Assembly: GCA_958450365.1 (NCBI GenBank)
Contig: CAUEEP010000387.1
Coordinates: forward strand, 124,001-188,000
Reading direction: 5' to 3'
Length of the DNA stretch: 64,000 nucleotides
DNA from: Mesorhabditis belari
Taxonomy: Eukaryota; Nematoda; Chromadorea; Rhabditida; Rhabditidae
In this document: positions 33,005-47,371 of the stretch, piece by piece
Layout: every line of letters begins with the position of its first letter
Numbering within the stretch: position 1 is the stretch's first letter
Position numbers and translations under genes: made by a program
The notes under the pieces: generated by a model
Told to the model about the DNA's origin: nothing
Databases searched by the model: none
The model's input: only the letters and a program-made list of their open reading frames with translations

Positions 33005-33856
33005 TCAAAAGAGAGAAAGCTGATGGTTTCTGGGATTCATTTCTAACATCTGATAAAGCTTGGATTAATTACGAGATTGTTCAATGAAAAAGCTATCTAC
33101 CGGAAAATCCCTTAAACCCTCAAACTCTGATCTTGATAAAAAGAAAATAATGGTTTTGTTGGTGGAAAGATTTGACTATCGGCTAATAGGTTGATGCATA
33201 AGTCTTTTCGTTTTTTTCGTACTTCTGTTAAAAAGTAACAAATTCACCAATTAATCTATAGTTTGCTCTATAAAAAAAAAGTGTTTTTTTGTTCAATTTG
33301 CATCTTTTTAAATGAATTTCGGTTCACTTTCAAGCAAATTCGAGAGTGAAAAACGCCTTTTGTCGTAAAAATCCATAAAAAACTCTACGGAAAAATTGGC
33401 TGAATGAATTTCTCTGAAATTTTGGCTAGAACATTCATGTGGGTTATCAGCCGGGTGTGGGTTCTCAGCCGGTCCTCCTACTCGACCCCTTTCTGGCAGC
33501 CGACGTGCTATGGGGGCGATATAAAGCACAAATTCTTGTTCAGCATCATGGCAGGGCTGAGTCCCGGCCTGAGTCAGAAAAAGACTCGGTAAAATCCCAT
33601 GGTGCGGCGTGCTTGCGTCGGTTGGAAGGATACACCATGGTAAGGCGCGGCTCCCGGGGTAAACCCTAGCCGAGTGACCCCCCGGCTTCCACCGTGGCAC
33701 AGGGGAGGCGTAGGGGGGAAAATTACTATCCCCTGACTCATTGACAGCAGCAGGGATAGGCAAGAAGTACCCCTGCCTCCTGGTCAATAATTCCTGTGAA
33801 AGTGTGTGTGTATTTTTTGCATTTTTGGCGGCGGCGAATTTTCTTCGCTTCTTCGC
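33005..33856 (-). repeat. G module, inverted copy 9
   Basis: Mariner terminus 33187-33210, GC island 33424-33788. Has a short C run (ATCCCCTGACTC) compared with inverted copies 1 and 3. Confidence 0.85.
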
Positions 33857-34332
33857 AATTTATTATAATTTTATAATAAAATAATATAATCATTATAATA
33901 ATTATAATATAATAATGGTAGGATGTAAAATGATCAGTTTCTTTTGTTTTATATTTTAGAATTCTAGTGTGCTCTCCAGATCAACGAAAAATATTAAAAA
34001 ATTAGCATTTTTATGATAAAATTGACAGTTTAAAGCCTTGAACTCGATTCGGGGTACGGTAGTTTATCCACCAAGGAGCACGCTTTAGAAAAGGGTACCT
34101 ATGAGGGTACAGTAATCCGTGCGGTCCAGATCGACAAAAAATTTGAAAATATTTAGATTTTTAGGATTGAATTAACACTTTAAGGCCTTGTACTCGGTTC
34201 GGCGAAAAATCGACGAAAAAATCGACGAAAAATATGAAAATAGTTGCATTTTTATCTTAAGATTAACAGTTTAAAGCCTTGAACTCGATTCAGGTACGGT
34301 AGTTTATCCACCATCTATTTATCTTTTGAATT
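33857..34332 (+). repeat. AT tract plus H module copy 3
   Basis: Same AT tract and three-unit H array as 13047-13520, at an offset of about 20.81 kb. Confidence 0.8.
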
Positions 34333-35567
34333 CCGATTGACTTTTGAATCTTTTGAAACTTTTTGTCGGAGTAAACACTTTAAATGCCTATAACTTTGTT
34401 TAGAAATTATATTATTGTTAACTTTTTCTATAGTTGGATAGAGAATATTTCAGGCTTTTGAATGATATTAAATAGAGCTTCACTGGATTTACCAATATCT
34501 GAAAAATGGCTGAGTAAAGTGCTGGTAAAGTGTCAGAGTCGGTTAGCTTGGTTAGTGCTGGCTTTCTGGAGAGCTTTCTGGAGTTGGTTGACTCAATCAA
34601 ATTCGATTTGGTATCATTTGAAAGCCTACAGTATACTCTATTCAATCAAAAAGTTAACAATAATATTATTTCTAAGTAAAGTTCGAAATGTAACTAGGTA
34701 GATAATAAATAAAACAACAGTGATTTCAAAATTTCAGCAAGCTTTGTCAACTCATCGAAAAGTGCCGGAGACTGGTCAACTCTTCACTGGCGCTCAGAAA
34801 CTCGTTCTTGACGGAATCGTGAAAACGGTTGGTGTTGGAGAAGTTGTCTAACATTTAGATATTTCTAGATATTAACAAAGGAATGTCAACTGGTTGTGGT
34901 GGCCAAATGGCATGAGCCATTTACTGGCCGACGTAAAATTTTGCGCTGATTCCGAATCCGTTTTCCGATTAGACTAGTGGGGGATTAGTGTGTTGAGCTT
35001 CTGGGAAAGCTTAGAAACTGTAAAATAGTCATCAACTCGGCACTACTATTAGAGAAAATACGTTATGTTTCAAAAATAATGAATTCAAATTGAATTTAGT
35101 TAAACGAGCTTCTCCTAAAGTCAGACAATAATGGATTTAATGGTGAAGAAACGGTTGGTTACATTAATTCTACAATAACATCAACAAAACAGTTATTTTC
35201 TAATCTTATTAAAGATTTCATAGCACTTTTTCATGCTTTAAATCTCAAATTTCAACCTAAAGCCTTTAGAAAAAGGGATTAGTTAACTTTTTTTTTTCGT
35301 TTAAACTCTCTACAATCTTTTTCTTTGCTATAGTTTTTATTGAAAAGCTAAAATAGAATAACTTATGCTTAAAGTATTATAGTTTAATATGATAGCCGAC
35401 TGGATAGGAATCTTGTCTATTAATCGGTGAATTCGAAGGTCAAAGGTTCGATCCAAGTAACCAAAAAAATTTCTTTCTTTTTCCCATCATTATAGGGTTT
35501 TTTTTCTTAACAACATTTGAGTAATAAGGGAAAAAAAAAAATCTCCTCCTTTATGCTGTAATTGATT
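34333..35567 (+). repeat. Q module copy 7
   Basis: Foldback 34392-34683, terminal-exon copy 34738-34851, tRNA-like 35393-35463. Confidence 0.85.
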
Positions 35568-36704
35568 ATTTTTGGTTTATAATTTCTCAATCAAAATCGA
35601 CCAAAATCAAGAAAAATCAATCAAAATCAAGAAAAATCCATCAAAATCAACCAAAATCAAGAAAAGAATCAAAAATCTAACTTCCGTATATCAAAAGTAT
35701 AAAAGTATCAAAAGAATCGAGTACTTAAACTGTCAATTTTATAAAATATTATAAAATTCTAAAAATGGCAAAGAAGCGAAGAAAATTCGCCGCCGCCAAA
35801 AATGCAAAAATACACACACACTTTCACAGGAATTATTGACCAGGAGGCAGGGGTACTTCTTGCCTATCCCTGCTGCTGTCAATGAGTCAGGGGGATAGTA
35901 ATTTTCCCCCTACGCCTCCCCTGTGCCACGGTGGAAGCCGGGGGTCACTCGGCTAGGGTTTACCCCGGGAGCCGCGCCTTACCATGGTGTATCCTTCCAA
36001 CCGACGCAAGCACGCCGCACCATGGGATTTTACCGAGTCTTTTTCTGACTCAGGCCGGGACTCAGCCCTGCCATGATGCTGAACAAGAATTTGTGCTTTA
36101 TATCGCCCCCATAGCACGTCGGCTGCCAGAAAGGGGTCGAGTAGGAGGACCGGCTGAGAACCCACACCCACCCACACCCGGCTGATAACCCACATGAATG
36201 TTCTAGCCAAAATTTCAGAGAAATTCATTCAGCCAATTTTTCCGTAGAGTTTTTTATGGATTTTTACGACAAAAGGCGTTTTTCACTCTCGAATTTGCTT
36301 GAAAGTGAACCGAAATTCATTTAAAAAGATGCAAATTGAACAAAAAACACTTTTTTTTTATAGAGCAAACTATAGATTAATTGGTGAATTTGTTACTTTT
36401 TAACAGAAGTACGAAAAAACGAAAAGATATGCATCAACCTATTAGCCGATAGTCAAATCTTTCCACCAACAAAACCATTATTTTCTTTTTATCAAGATCA
36501 GAGTTTGAGGGTTTAAGGGATTTTCCGGTAGATAGCTTTTTCATTGAACAATCTCGTAATTAATCCAAGCTTTATCAGATGTTAGAAATGAATCCCAGAA
36601 ACCATCAGCTTTGGTTTGATGAAGCAAAAGAGCTGAACTGAAGAACTGACATCTGCACAAGTTGTCTTGAATCAAGTTGAGACTCATTTTCTAGAATTTA
36701 GCTG
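35568..36704 (+). repeat. G module copy 10
   Basis: A-rich minisatellite, GC island 35835-36208, mariner terminus 36420-36441. Confidence 0.85.
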
Positions 36705-37340
36705 CTGCTGCGTGGGAAGCCGGCGTTTACGGTGAGCACAAAGTACACTTCGATTCACGCAGGCACATTTTTGATGAAATGGATGGGAAAACACGTAAAG
36801 GAACGAATAGAAAACTAGAAAACTAGAAAGATATTCAAGCAATAAGATAATAATTCTTTAAGAAAACAAAAACAATAAAAAAAGGATCAATTTTGACATG
36901 AAATTTGAAAATTTTGATCATTTGACAATTCGCTAAGCTTGGCTTGAATTTTTTTTGCCTTCCTTTCCTTTAGTCTAGCTTTAAAATAGTAATTCTAAAG
37001 TTATAGCAATTCTAAAGTATTTAAGAATCTTGTTAAGCTTTGAATATGTCATTAGAATCAAGAAAATCAATAATTCCATCAAAATCCATCAAAAAAAAAA
37101 CATCGGGAAGGAGCTATTCGAACTAGTAGTGTTCTGACAATCAAATAGTTGGATTGGAGTTGGATTGGAGTTGGATTTCTTAAGGCTTTAAGGCCTTGTA
37201 CTCGGTTCGGCGAAAAATCGACGAAAAAATCGACGAAAAATATGAAAATAGTTGCATTTTTATCTTAAGATTAACAGTTTAAAGCCTTGAACTCGATTCA
37301 GGTACGGTAGTTTATCCACCATCTATTTATCTTTTGAATT
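36705..37340 (+). repeat. E module copy 8 plus H-type unit
   Basis: Exon-like segment 36712-36828. Confidence 0.8.
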
Positions 37341-38575
37341 CCGATTGACTTTTGAATCTTTTGAAACTTTTTGTCGGAGTAAACACTTTAAATGCCTATA
37401 ACTTTGTTTAGAAATTATATTATTGTTAACTTTTTCTATAGTTGGATAGAGAATATTTCAGGCTTTTGAATGATATTAAATAGAGCTTCACTGGATTTAC
37501 CAATATCTGAAAAATGGCTGAGTAAAGTGCTGGTAAAGTGTCAGAGTCGGTTAGCTTGGTTAGTGCTGGCTTTCTGGAGAGCTTTCTGGAGTTGGTTGAC
37601 TCAATCAAATTCGATTTGGTATCATTTGAAAGCCTACAGTATACTCTATTCAATCAAAAAGTTAACAATAATATTATTTCTAAGTAAAGTTCGAAATGTA
37701 ACTAGGTAGATAATAAATAAAACAACAGTGATTTCAAAATTTCAGCAAGCTTTGTCAACTCATCGAAAAGTGCCGGAGACTGGTCAACTCTTCACTGGCG
37801 CTCAGAAACTCGTTCTTGACGGAATCGTGAAAACGGTTGGTGTTGGAGAAGTTGTCTAACATTTAGATATTTCTAGATATTAACAAAGGAATGTCAACTG
37901 GTTGTGGTGGCCAAATGGCATGAGCCATTTACTGGCCGACGTAAAATTTTGCGCTGATTCCGAATCCGTTTTCCGATTAGACTAGTGGGGGATTAGTGTG
38001 TTGAGCTTCTGGGAAAGCTTAGAAACTGTAAAATAGTCATCAACTCGGCACTACTATTAGAGAAAATACGTTATGTTTCAAAAATAATGAATTCAAATTG
38101 AATTTAGTTAAACGAGCTTCTCCTAAAGTCAGACAATAATGGATTTAATGGTGAAGAAACGGTTGGTTACATTAATTCTACAATAACATCAACAAAACAG
38201 TTATTTTCTAATCTTATTAAAGATTTCATAGCACTTTTTCATGCTTTAAATCTCAAATTTCAACCTAAAGCCTTTAGAAAAAGGGATTAGTTAACTTTTT
38301 TTTTTCGTTTAAACTCTCTACAATCTTTTTCTTTGCTATAGTTTTTATTGAAAAGCTAAAATAGAATAACTTATGCTTAAAGTATTATAGTTTAATATGA
38401 TAGCCGACTGGATAGGAATCTTGTCTATTAATCGGTGAATTCGAAGGTCAAAGGTTCGATCCAAGTAACCAAAAAAATTTCTTTCTTTTTCCCATCATTA
38501 TAGGGTTTTTTTTCTTAACAACATTTGAGTAATAAGGGAAAAAAAAAAATCTCCTCCTTTATGCTGTAATTGATT
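37341..38575 (+). repeat. Q module copy 8
   Basis: Foldback 37400-37691, terminal-exon copy 37746-37859, tRNA-like 38401-38471. Confidence 0.85.
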
Positions 38576-39707
38576 ATTTTTGGTTTATAATTTCTCAATC
38601 AAAATCGACCAAAATCAAGAAAAATCAATCAAAATCAAGAAAAATCCATCAAAATCAACCAAAATCAAGAAAAGAATCAAAAATCTAACTTCCGTATATC
38701 AAAAGTATAAAAGTATCAAAAGAATCGAGTACTTAAACTGTCAATTTTATAAAATATTATAAAATTCTAAAAATGGCAAAGAAGCGAAGAAAATTCGCCG
38801 CCGCCAAAAATGCAAAAAATACACACACACTTTCACAGGAATTATTGACCAGGAGGCAGGGGGTACTTCTTGCCTATCCCTGCTGCTGTCAATGAGTCAG
38901 GGGGGATAGTAATTTTCCCCCTACGCCTCCCCTGTGCCACGGTGGAAGCCGGGGGGTCACTCGGCTAGGGTTTACCCCGGGAGCCGCGCCTTACCATGGT
39001 GTATCCTTCCAACCGACGCAAGCACGCCGCACCATGGGATTTTACCGAGTCTTTTTCTGACTCAGGCCGGGACTCAGCCCTGCCATGATGCTGAACAAGA
39101 ATTTGTGCTTTATATCGCCCCCATAGCACGTCGGCTGCCAGAAAGGGGTCGAGTAGGAGGACCGGCTGAGAACCCACACCCACCCACACCCGGCTGATAA
39201 CCCACATGAATGTTCTAGCCAAAATTTCAGAGAAATTCATTCAGCCAATTTTTCCGTAGAGTTTTTTATGGATTTTTACGACAAAAGGCGTTTTTCACTC
39301 TCGAATTTGCTTGAAAGTGAACCGAAATTCATTTAAAAAGATGCAAATTGAACAAAAAAACACTTTTTTTTTATAGAGCAAACTATAGATTAATTGGTGA
39401 ATTTGTTACTTTTTAACAGAAGTACGAAAAAACGAAAAGATATGCATCAACCTATTAGCCGATAGTCAAATCTTTCCACCAACAAAACCATTATTTTCTT
39501 TTTATCAAGATCAGAGTTTGAGGGTTTAAGGGATTTTCCGGTAGATAGCTTTTTCATTGAACAATCTCGTAATTAATCCAAGCTTTATCAGATGTTAGAA
39601 ATGAATCCCAGAAACCATCAGCTTTGGTTTGATGAAGCAAAAGAGCTGAACTGAAGAACTGACATCTGCACAAGTTGTCTTGAATCAAGTTGAGACTCAT
39701 TTTCTAG
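38576..39707 (+). repeat. G module copy 11
   Basis: A-rich minisatellite, GC island 38844-39220, mariner terminus 39433-39454. Confidence 0.85.
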
Positions 39708-40352
39708 AATTTAGCTGCTGCTGCGTGGGAAGCCGGCGTTTACGGTGAGCACAAAGTACACTTCGATTCACGCAGGCACATTTTTGATGAAATGGATGGG
39801 AAAACACGTAAAGGAACGAATAGAAAACTAGAAAACTAGAAAGATATTCAAGCAATAAGATAATAATTCTTTAAGAAAACAAAAAACAATAAAAAAAGGA
39901 TCAATTTTGACATGAAATTTGAAAATTTTGATCATTTGACAATTCGCTAAGCTTGGCTTGAATTTTTTTGCCTTCCTTTCCTTTAGTCTAGCTTTAAAAT
40001 AGTAATTCTAAAGTTATAGCAATTCTAAAGTATTTAAGAATCTTGTTAAGCTTTGAATATGTCATTAGAATCAAGAAAATCAATAATTCCATCAAAATCC
40101 ATCAAAAAAAAACATCGGGAAGGAGCTATTCGAACTAGTAGTGTTCTGACAATCAAATAGTTGGATTGGAGTTGGATTGGAGTTGGATTTCTTAAGGCTT
40201 TAAGGCCTTGTACTCGGTTCGGCGAAAAATCGACGAAAAAATCGACGAAAAATATGAAAATAGTTGCATTTTTATCTTAAGATTAACAGTTTAAAGCCTT
40301 GAACTCGATTCAGGTACGGTAGTTTATCCACCATCTATTTATCTTTTGAATT
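39708..40352 (+). repeat. E module copy 9 plus H-type unit
   Basis: Exon-like segment 39715-39831. Confidence 0.8.
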
Positions 40353-41586
40353 CCGATTGACTTTTGAATCTTTTGAAACTTTTTGTCGGAGTAAACACTT
40401 TAAATGCCTATAACTTTGTTTAGAAATTATATTATTGTTAACTTTTTCTATAGTTGGATAGAGAATATTTCAGGCTTTTGAATGATATTAAATAGAGCTT
40501 CACTGGATTTACCAATATCTGAAAAATGGCTGAGTAAAGTGCTGGTAAAGTGTCAGAGTCGGTTAGCTTGGTTAGTGCTGGCTTTCTGGAGAGCTTTCTG
40601 GAGTTGGTTGACTCAATCAAATTCGATTTGGTATCATTTGAAAGCCTACAGTATACTCTATTCAATCAAAAAGTTAACAATAATATTATTTCTAAGTAAA
40701 GTTCGAAATGTAACTAGGTAGATAATAAATAAAACAACAGTGATTTCAAAATTTCAGCAAGCTTTGTCAACTCATCGAAAAGTGCCGGAGACTGGTCAAC
40801 TCTTCACTGGCGCTCAGAAACTCGTTCTTGACGGAATCGTGAAAACGGTTGGTGTTGGAGAAGTTGTCTAACATTTAGATATTTCTAGATATTAACAAAG
40901 GAATGTCAACTGGTTGTGGTGGCCAAATGGCATGAGCCATTTACTGGCCGACGTAAAATTTTGCGCTGATTCCGAATCCGTTTTCCGATTAGACTAGTGG
41001 GGGATTAGTGTGTTGAGCTTCTGGGAAAGCTTAGAAACTGTAAAATAGTCATCAACTCGGCACTACTATTAGAGAAAATACGTTATGTTTCAAAAATAAT
41101 GAATTCAAATTGAATTTAGTTAAACGAGCTTCTCCTAAAGTCAGACAATAATGGATTTAATGGTGAAGAAACGGTTGGTTACATTAATTCTACAATAACA
41201 TCAACAAAACAGTTATTTTCTAATCTTATTAAAGATTTCATAGCACTTTTTCATGCTTTAAATCTCAAATTTCAACCTAAAGCCTTTAGAAAAAGGGATT
41301 AGTTAACTTTTTTTTTTCGTTTAAACTCTCTACAATCTTTTTCTTTGCTATAGTTTTTATTGAAAAGCTAAAATAGAATAACTTATGCTTAAAGTATTAT
41401 AGTTTAATATGATAGCCGACTGGATAGGAATCTTGTCTATTAATCGGTGAATTCGAAGGTCAAAGGTTCGATCCAAGTAACCAAAAAAATTTCTTTCTTT
41501 TTCCCATCATTATAGGGTTTTTTTTCTTAACAACATTTGAGTAATAAGGGAAAAAAAAAATCTCCTCCTTTATGCTGTAATTGATT
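40353..41586 (+). repeat. Q module copy 9
   Basis: Foldback 40412-40703, terminal-exon copy 40758-40871, tRNA-like 41413-41483. Ends at TGTAATTGATT, fused to CGATATTTAAAAAG; the same fusion recurs at 47371. Confidence 0.85.
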
Positions 41587-41933
41587 CGATATTTAAAAAG
41601 TATTTAAGAATCTTGTTAAGCTTTGAATATGTCATTAGAATCAAGAAAATCAATAATTCCATCAAAATCCATCAAAAAAAAAACATCGGGAAGGAGCTAT
41701 TCGAACTAGTAGTGTTCTGACAATCAAATAGTTGGATTGGAGTTGGATTGGAGTTGGATTTCTTAAGGCTTTAAGGCCTTGTACTCGGTTCGGCGAAAAA
41801 TCGACGAAAAAATCGACGAAAAATATGAAAATAGTTGCATTTTTATCTTAAGATTAACAGTTTAAAGCCTTGAACTCGATTCAGGTACGGTAGTTTATCC
41901 ACCATCTATTTATCTTTTGAATTCCGATTGACT
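41587..41933 (+). repeat. E module fragment without the exon, plus H-type unit
   Basis: Starts CGATATTTAAAAAGTATTTAAG, so it retains only the 3' part of E, then the third H unit. An identical fragment lies at 47372-47708. Confidence 0.8.
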
Positions 41934-43154
41934 TTTGAATCTTTTGAAACTTTTTGTCGGAGTAAACACTTTAAATGCCTATAACTTTGTTTAGAAATTA
42001 TATTATTGTTAACTTTTTCTATAGTTGGATAGAGAATATTTCAGGCTTTTGAATGATATTAAATAGAGCTTCACTGGATTTACCAATATCTGAAAAATGG
42101 CTGAGTAAAGTGCTGGTAAAGTGTCAGAGTCGGTTAGCTTGGTTAGTGCTGGCTTTCTGGAGAGCTTTCTGGAGTTGGTTGACTCAATCAAATTCGATTT
42201 GGTATCATTTGAAAGCCTACAGTATACTCTATTCAATCAAAAAGTTAACAATAATATTATTTCTAAGTAAAGTTCGAAATGTAACTAGGTAGATAATAAA
42301 TAAAACAACAGTGATTTCAAAATTTCAGCAAGCTTTGTCAACTCATCGAAAAGTGCCGGAGACTGGTCAACTCTTCACTGGCGCTCAGAAACTCGTTCTT
42401 GACGGAATCGTGAAAACGGTTGGTGTTGGAGAAGTTGTCTAACATTTAGATATTTCTAGATATTAACAAAGGAATGTCAACTGGTTGTGGTGGCCAAATG
42501 GCATGAGCCATTTACTGGCCGACGTAAAATTTTGCGCTGATTCCGAATCCGTTTTCCGATTAGACTAGTGGGGATTAGTGTGTTGAGCTTCTGGGAAAGC
42601 TTAGAAACTGTAAAATAGTCATCAACTCGGCACTACTATTAGAGAAAATACGTTATGTTTCAAAAATAATGAATTCAAATTGAATTTAGTTAAACGAGCT
42701 TCTCCTAAAGTCAGACAATAATGGATTTAATGGTGAAGAAACGGTTGGTTACATTAATTCTACAATAACATCAACAAAACAGTTATTTTCTAATCTTATT
42801 AAAGATTTCATAGCACTTTTTCATGCTTTAAATCTCAAATTTCAACCTAAAGCCTTTAGAAAAAGGGATTAGTTAACTTTTTTTTCGTTTAAACTCTCTA
42901 CAATCTTTTTCTTTGCTATAGTTTTTATTGAAAAGCTAAAATAGAATAACTTATGCTTAAAGTATTATAGTTTAATATGATAGCCGACTGGATAGGAATC
43001 TTGTCTATTAATCGGTGAATTCGAAGGTCAAAGGTTCGATCCAAGTAACCAAAAAAATTTCTTTCTTTTTCCCATCATTATAGGGTTTTTTTTCTTAACA
43101 ACATTTGAGTAATAAGGGAAAAAAAAAATCTCCTCCTTTATGCTGTAATTGATT
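41934..43154 (+). repeat. Q module copy 10
   Basis: Foldback 41983-42274, terminal-exon copy 42329-42442, tRNA-like 42981-43051. Confidence 0.85.
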
Positions 43155-44288
43155 ATTTTTGGTTTATAATTTCTCAATCAAAATCGACCAAAATCAAGAA
43201 AAATCAATCAAAATCAAGAAAAATCCATCAAAATCAACCAAAATCAAGAAAAGAATCAAAAATCTAACTTCCGTATATCAAAAGTATAAAAGTATCAAAA
43301 GAATCGAGTACTTAAACTGTCAATTTTATAAAATATTATAAAATTCTAAAAATGGCAAAGAAGCGAAGAAAATTCGCCGCCGCCAAAAATGCAAAAAATA
43401 CACACACACTTTCACAGGAATTATTGACCAGGAGGCAGGGGGTACTTCTTGCCTATCCCTGCTGCTGTCAATGAGTCAGGGGGGATAGTAATTTTCCCCC
43501 CTACGCCTCCCCTGTGCCACGGTGGAAGCCGGGGGGTCACTCGGCTAGGGTTTACCCCGGGAGCCGCGCCTTACCATGGTGTATCCTTCCAACCGACGCA
43601 AGCACGCCGCACCATGGGATTTTACCGAGTCTTTTTCTGACTCAGGCCGGGACTCAGCCCTGCCATGATGCTGAACAAGAATTTGTGCTTTATATCGCCC
43701 CCATAGCACGTCGGCTGCCAGAAAGGGGTCGAGTAGGAGGACCGGCTGAGAACCCACACCCACCCACACCCGGCTGATAACCCACATGAATGTTCTAGCC
43801 AAAATTTCAGAGAAATTCATTCAGCCAATTTTTCCGTAGAGTTTTTTATGGATTTTTACGACAAAAGGCGTTTTTCACTCTCGAATTTGCTTGAAAGTGA
43901 ACCGAAATTCATTTAAAAAGATGCAAATTGAACAAAAAAACACTTTTTTTTTATAGAGCAAACTATAGATTAATTGGTGAATTTGTTACTTTTTAACAGA
44001 AGTACGAAAAAAACGAAAAGATATGCATCAACCTATTAGCCGATAGTCAAATCTTTCCACCAACAAAACCATTATTTTCTTTTTATCAAGATCAGAGTTT
44101 GAGGGTTTAAGGGATTTTCCGGTAGATAGCTTTTTCATTGAACAATCTCGTAATTAATCCAAGCTTTATCAGATGTTAGAAATGAATCCCAGAAACCATC
44201 AGCTTTGGTTTGATGAAGCAAAAGAGCTGAACTGAAGAACTGACATCTGCACAAGTTGTCTTGAATCAAGTTGAGACTCATTTTCTAG
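43155..44288 (+). repeat. G module copy 12
   Basis: A-rich minisatellite, GC island 43423-43800, mariner terminus 44014-44035. Confidence 0.85.
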
Positions 44289-45144
44289 GAAGAATCCCTG
44301 TTTAATCACCCAGAGACTTATTTATAGTCATTCATAATGAATCCCTGATAGCCAGAGTTCATAATGATTCCAATAATAATCTCAGTTCATAATGAATCCC
44401 AGAATAGAGGATGTGCTTAGAATCCTCAATTAGAACTCAAAATCCTCAAAGTATCATGATCATTAGGATACATTGACGATCTAAACTCTCTAGTTGATGC
44501 AAATGGTTGTCGATTCTCTTTTTATCAACGTTTTCTGATCTTCTGATCAATTTCAAGCTTTGCTTTCAAGCTTTCAAGCACTTTGCAAGCTTTTGAGTGT
44601 TCGATTCAAGTCAATTTCAATTCCTCAATGCGAGATTTTAAACGGGCATCATTTTTTCCTAAATAGTTTCCAAAAAACGAATTTCGCAATCTAAAAAGTC
44701 TCTTAATTACAGTTTTCAGTCTAGAAATTGAAAATTTATTCATCAAAATAATAAATAAAGCTTTAGAACCCGTTTCCGGAGGTCGGCTTGATGTCGGGGA
44801 ATAATTGGAGGACGTTGATTGGCTGAAAATGAGATTGAATATCAAATTGCTGAAGAAAATTGAAGGGAAAATTGGGTAAATCGTTTGGAAAAGCCAATCT
44901 GGATATCACACAAGATAAATCTATCAATTTCAGCATTATTATATTATTTCGTTAGATTCCAATTTTTTTAAATTGAGTCTTTTTATGGTTTAAACCATAA
45001 AAAGACAAAGAAAAAGCTTTAAACCATAAAAAGACTCAAATATTCGACATTATTCGAGACGAATAATCAATTACAGCATAAAGGAGGAGATTTTTTTTTT
45101 ACCCTTATTACTCAAATGTTGTTAAGAAAAAAAAACCCTATAAT
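44289..45144 (-). repeat. D module copy 5
   Basis: Terminal-exon-like segment 44763-44822 (minus), palindrome 44977-45006. Confidence 0.8.
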
Positions 45145-45911
45145 TTGAGGAAATTTGGCTTTTTTTTAAAAAATCAAACAAGATTTATTTCTAAAGAGAT
45201 TTATTGTAAAAAAATTGAATTTTTACATATTTCAATTTCAATTTCGTTTAAAAATAAGCTTTTAATAGAAATTTCTATAGTGTGCCTTCCAGATTGAAAA
45301 AAATGAAAAAAGAAAATTTTCATTTACGCTTTGAAATTGAAGAATTCGAAAGGAAAAGAATTTTGAAAATTTCACTTTCGCTTAAAACCGAGAATTTCCT
45401 AGCGAATTGTATTGTGTGGCTTCCAGATTGAAAAGTACTAAAAGAAAAATGAGATAGATGATGTGAAAAGCTATAAAAGGTGCATGAAATCAAATTTATG
45501 CTTAAAATGTGAGCATCAATTGTAAGTAAGGGGTTGGAATAAGGTTTTAAAAAGGTTAAATGAAAGATAAAGAGAAAGGTTATCGCTTTTTTAGCTTATT
45601 TTTCAGTTGTTTCAAGAGCTAGGAGGTCAAATTAGATCAAATTTTTGGAAAATAGCCATTCTTTTGCTTTAAAACCCTTCAAAAACCTAAAAAATACAAT
45701 AAAAACGAACTTTTCAAAGGAAAAAATCTTTCTTTGAGCTTTTTCGGGAGTAAAAGTGAGAAAAAAAAGTAATGAGAAGTTATTGAGAAGAAAAAGAAAA
45801 GCAATAAATCATTAATTGCTAAAAAAAGAGCTCTTAAACCACGAGAATTATTGGAAAAAATTGGAAAAACAATTTTTAAAAAATTTCAATCAAAAATGAG
45901 TTTTTACTATA
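45145..45911 (+). repeat. F module copy 4, truncated
   Basis: Ends at TTTTTACTATA, fused to GAAATTCATTCAGCC of a G fragment. The same fusion is at 51691. Confidence 0.8.
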
Positions 45912-46357
45912 GAAATTCATTCAGCCAATTTTTCCGTAGAGTTTTTTATGGATTTTTACGACAAAAGGCGTTTTTCACTCTCGAATTTGCTTGAAAGTGA
46001 ACCGAAATTCATTTAAAAAGATGCAAATTGAACAAAAAAACACTTTTTTTTTATAGAGCAAACTATAGATTAATTGGTGAATTTGTTACTTTTTAACAGA
46101 AGTACGAAAAAAACGAAAAGATATGCATCAACCTATTAGCCGATAGTCAAATCTTTCCACCAACAAAACCATTATTTTCTTTTTATCAAGATCAGAGTTT
46201 GAGGGTTTAAGGGATTTTCCGGTAGATAGCTTTTTCATTGAACAATCTCGTAATTAATCCAAGCTTTATCAGATGTTAGAAATGAATCCCAGAAACCATC
46301 AGCTTTGGTTTGATGAAGCAAAAGAGCTGAACTGAAGAACTGACATCTGCACAAGTT
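45912..46357 (+). repeat. G module fragment (mariner end and tail, no GC island)
   Basis: Mariner terminus 46114-46135. Ends inside CACAAGTTG, where the tandem duplication junction joins it to a truncated Q. Confidence 0.85.
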
Positions 46358-47371
46358 GGTTAGTGCTGGCTTTCTGGAGAGCTTTCTGGAGTTGGTTGAC
46401 TCAATCAAATTCGATTTGGTATCATTTGAAAGCCTACAGTATACTCTATTCAATCAAAAAGTTAACAATAATATTATTTCTAAGTAAAGTTCGAAATGTA
46501 ACTAGGTAGATAATAAATAAAACAACAGTGATTTCAAAATTTCAGCAAGCTTTGTCAACTCATCGAAAAGTGCCGGAGACTGGTCAACTCTTCACTGGCG
46601 CTCAGAAACTCGTTCTTGACGGAATCGTGAAAACGGTTGGTGTTGGAGAAGTTGTCTAACATTTAGATATTTCTAGATATTAACAAAGGAATGTCAACTG
46701 GTTGTGGTGGCCAAATGGCATGAGCCATTTACTGGCCGACGTAAAATTTTGCGCTGATTCCGAATCCGTTTTCCGATTAGACTAGTGGGGGATTAGTGTG
46801 TTGAGCTTCTGGGAAAGCTTAGAAACTGTAAAATAGTCATCAACTCGGCACTACTATTAGAGAAAATACGTTATGTTTCAAAAATAATGAATTCAAATTG
46901 AATTTAGTTAAACGAGCTTCTCCTAAAGTCAGACAATAATGGATTTAATGGTGAAGAAACGGTTGGTTACATTAATTCTACAATAACATCAACAAAACAG
47001 TTATTTTCTAATCTTATTAAAGATTTCATAGCACTTTTTCATGCTTTAAATCTCAAATTTCAACCTAAAGCCTTTAGAAAAAGGGATTAGTTAACTTTTT
47101 TTTTCGTTTAAACTCTCTACAATCTTTTTCTTTGCTATAGTTTTTATTGAAAAGCTAAAATAGAATAACTTATGCTTAAAGTATTATAGTTTAATATGAT
47201 AGCCGACTGGATAGGAATCTTGTCTATTAATCGGTGAATTCGAAGGTCAAAGGTTCGATCCAAGTAACCAAAAAAATTTCTTTCTTTTTCCCATCATTAT
47301 AGGGTTTTTTTTCTTAACAACATTTGAGTAATAAGGGAAAAAAAATCTCCTCCTTTATGCTGTAATTGATT
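46358..47371 (+). repeat. Q module copy 11, 5'-truncated
   Basis: Begins in the middle of the foldback (46358-46491). Terminal-exon copy 46546-46659, tRNA-like 47210-47280. Confidence 0.85.
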
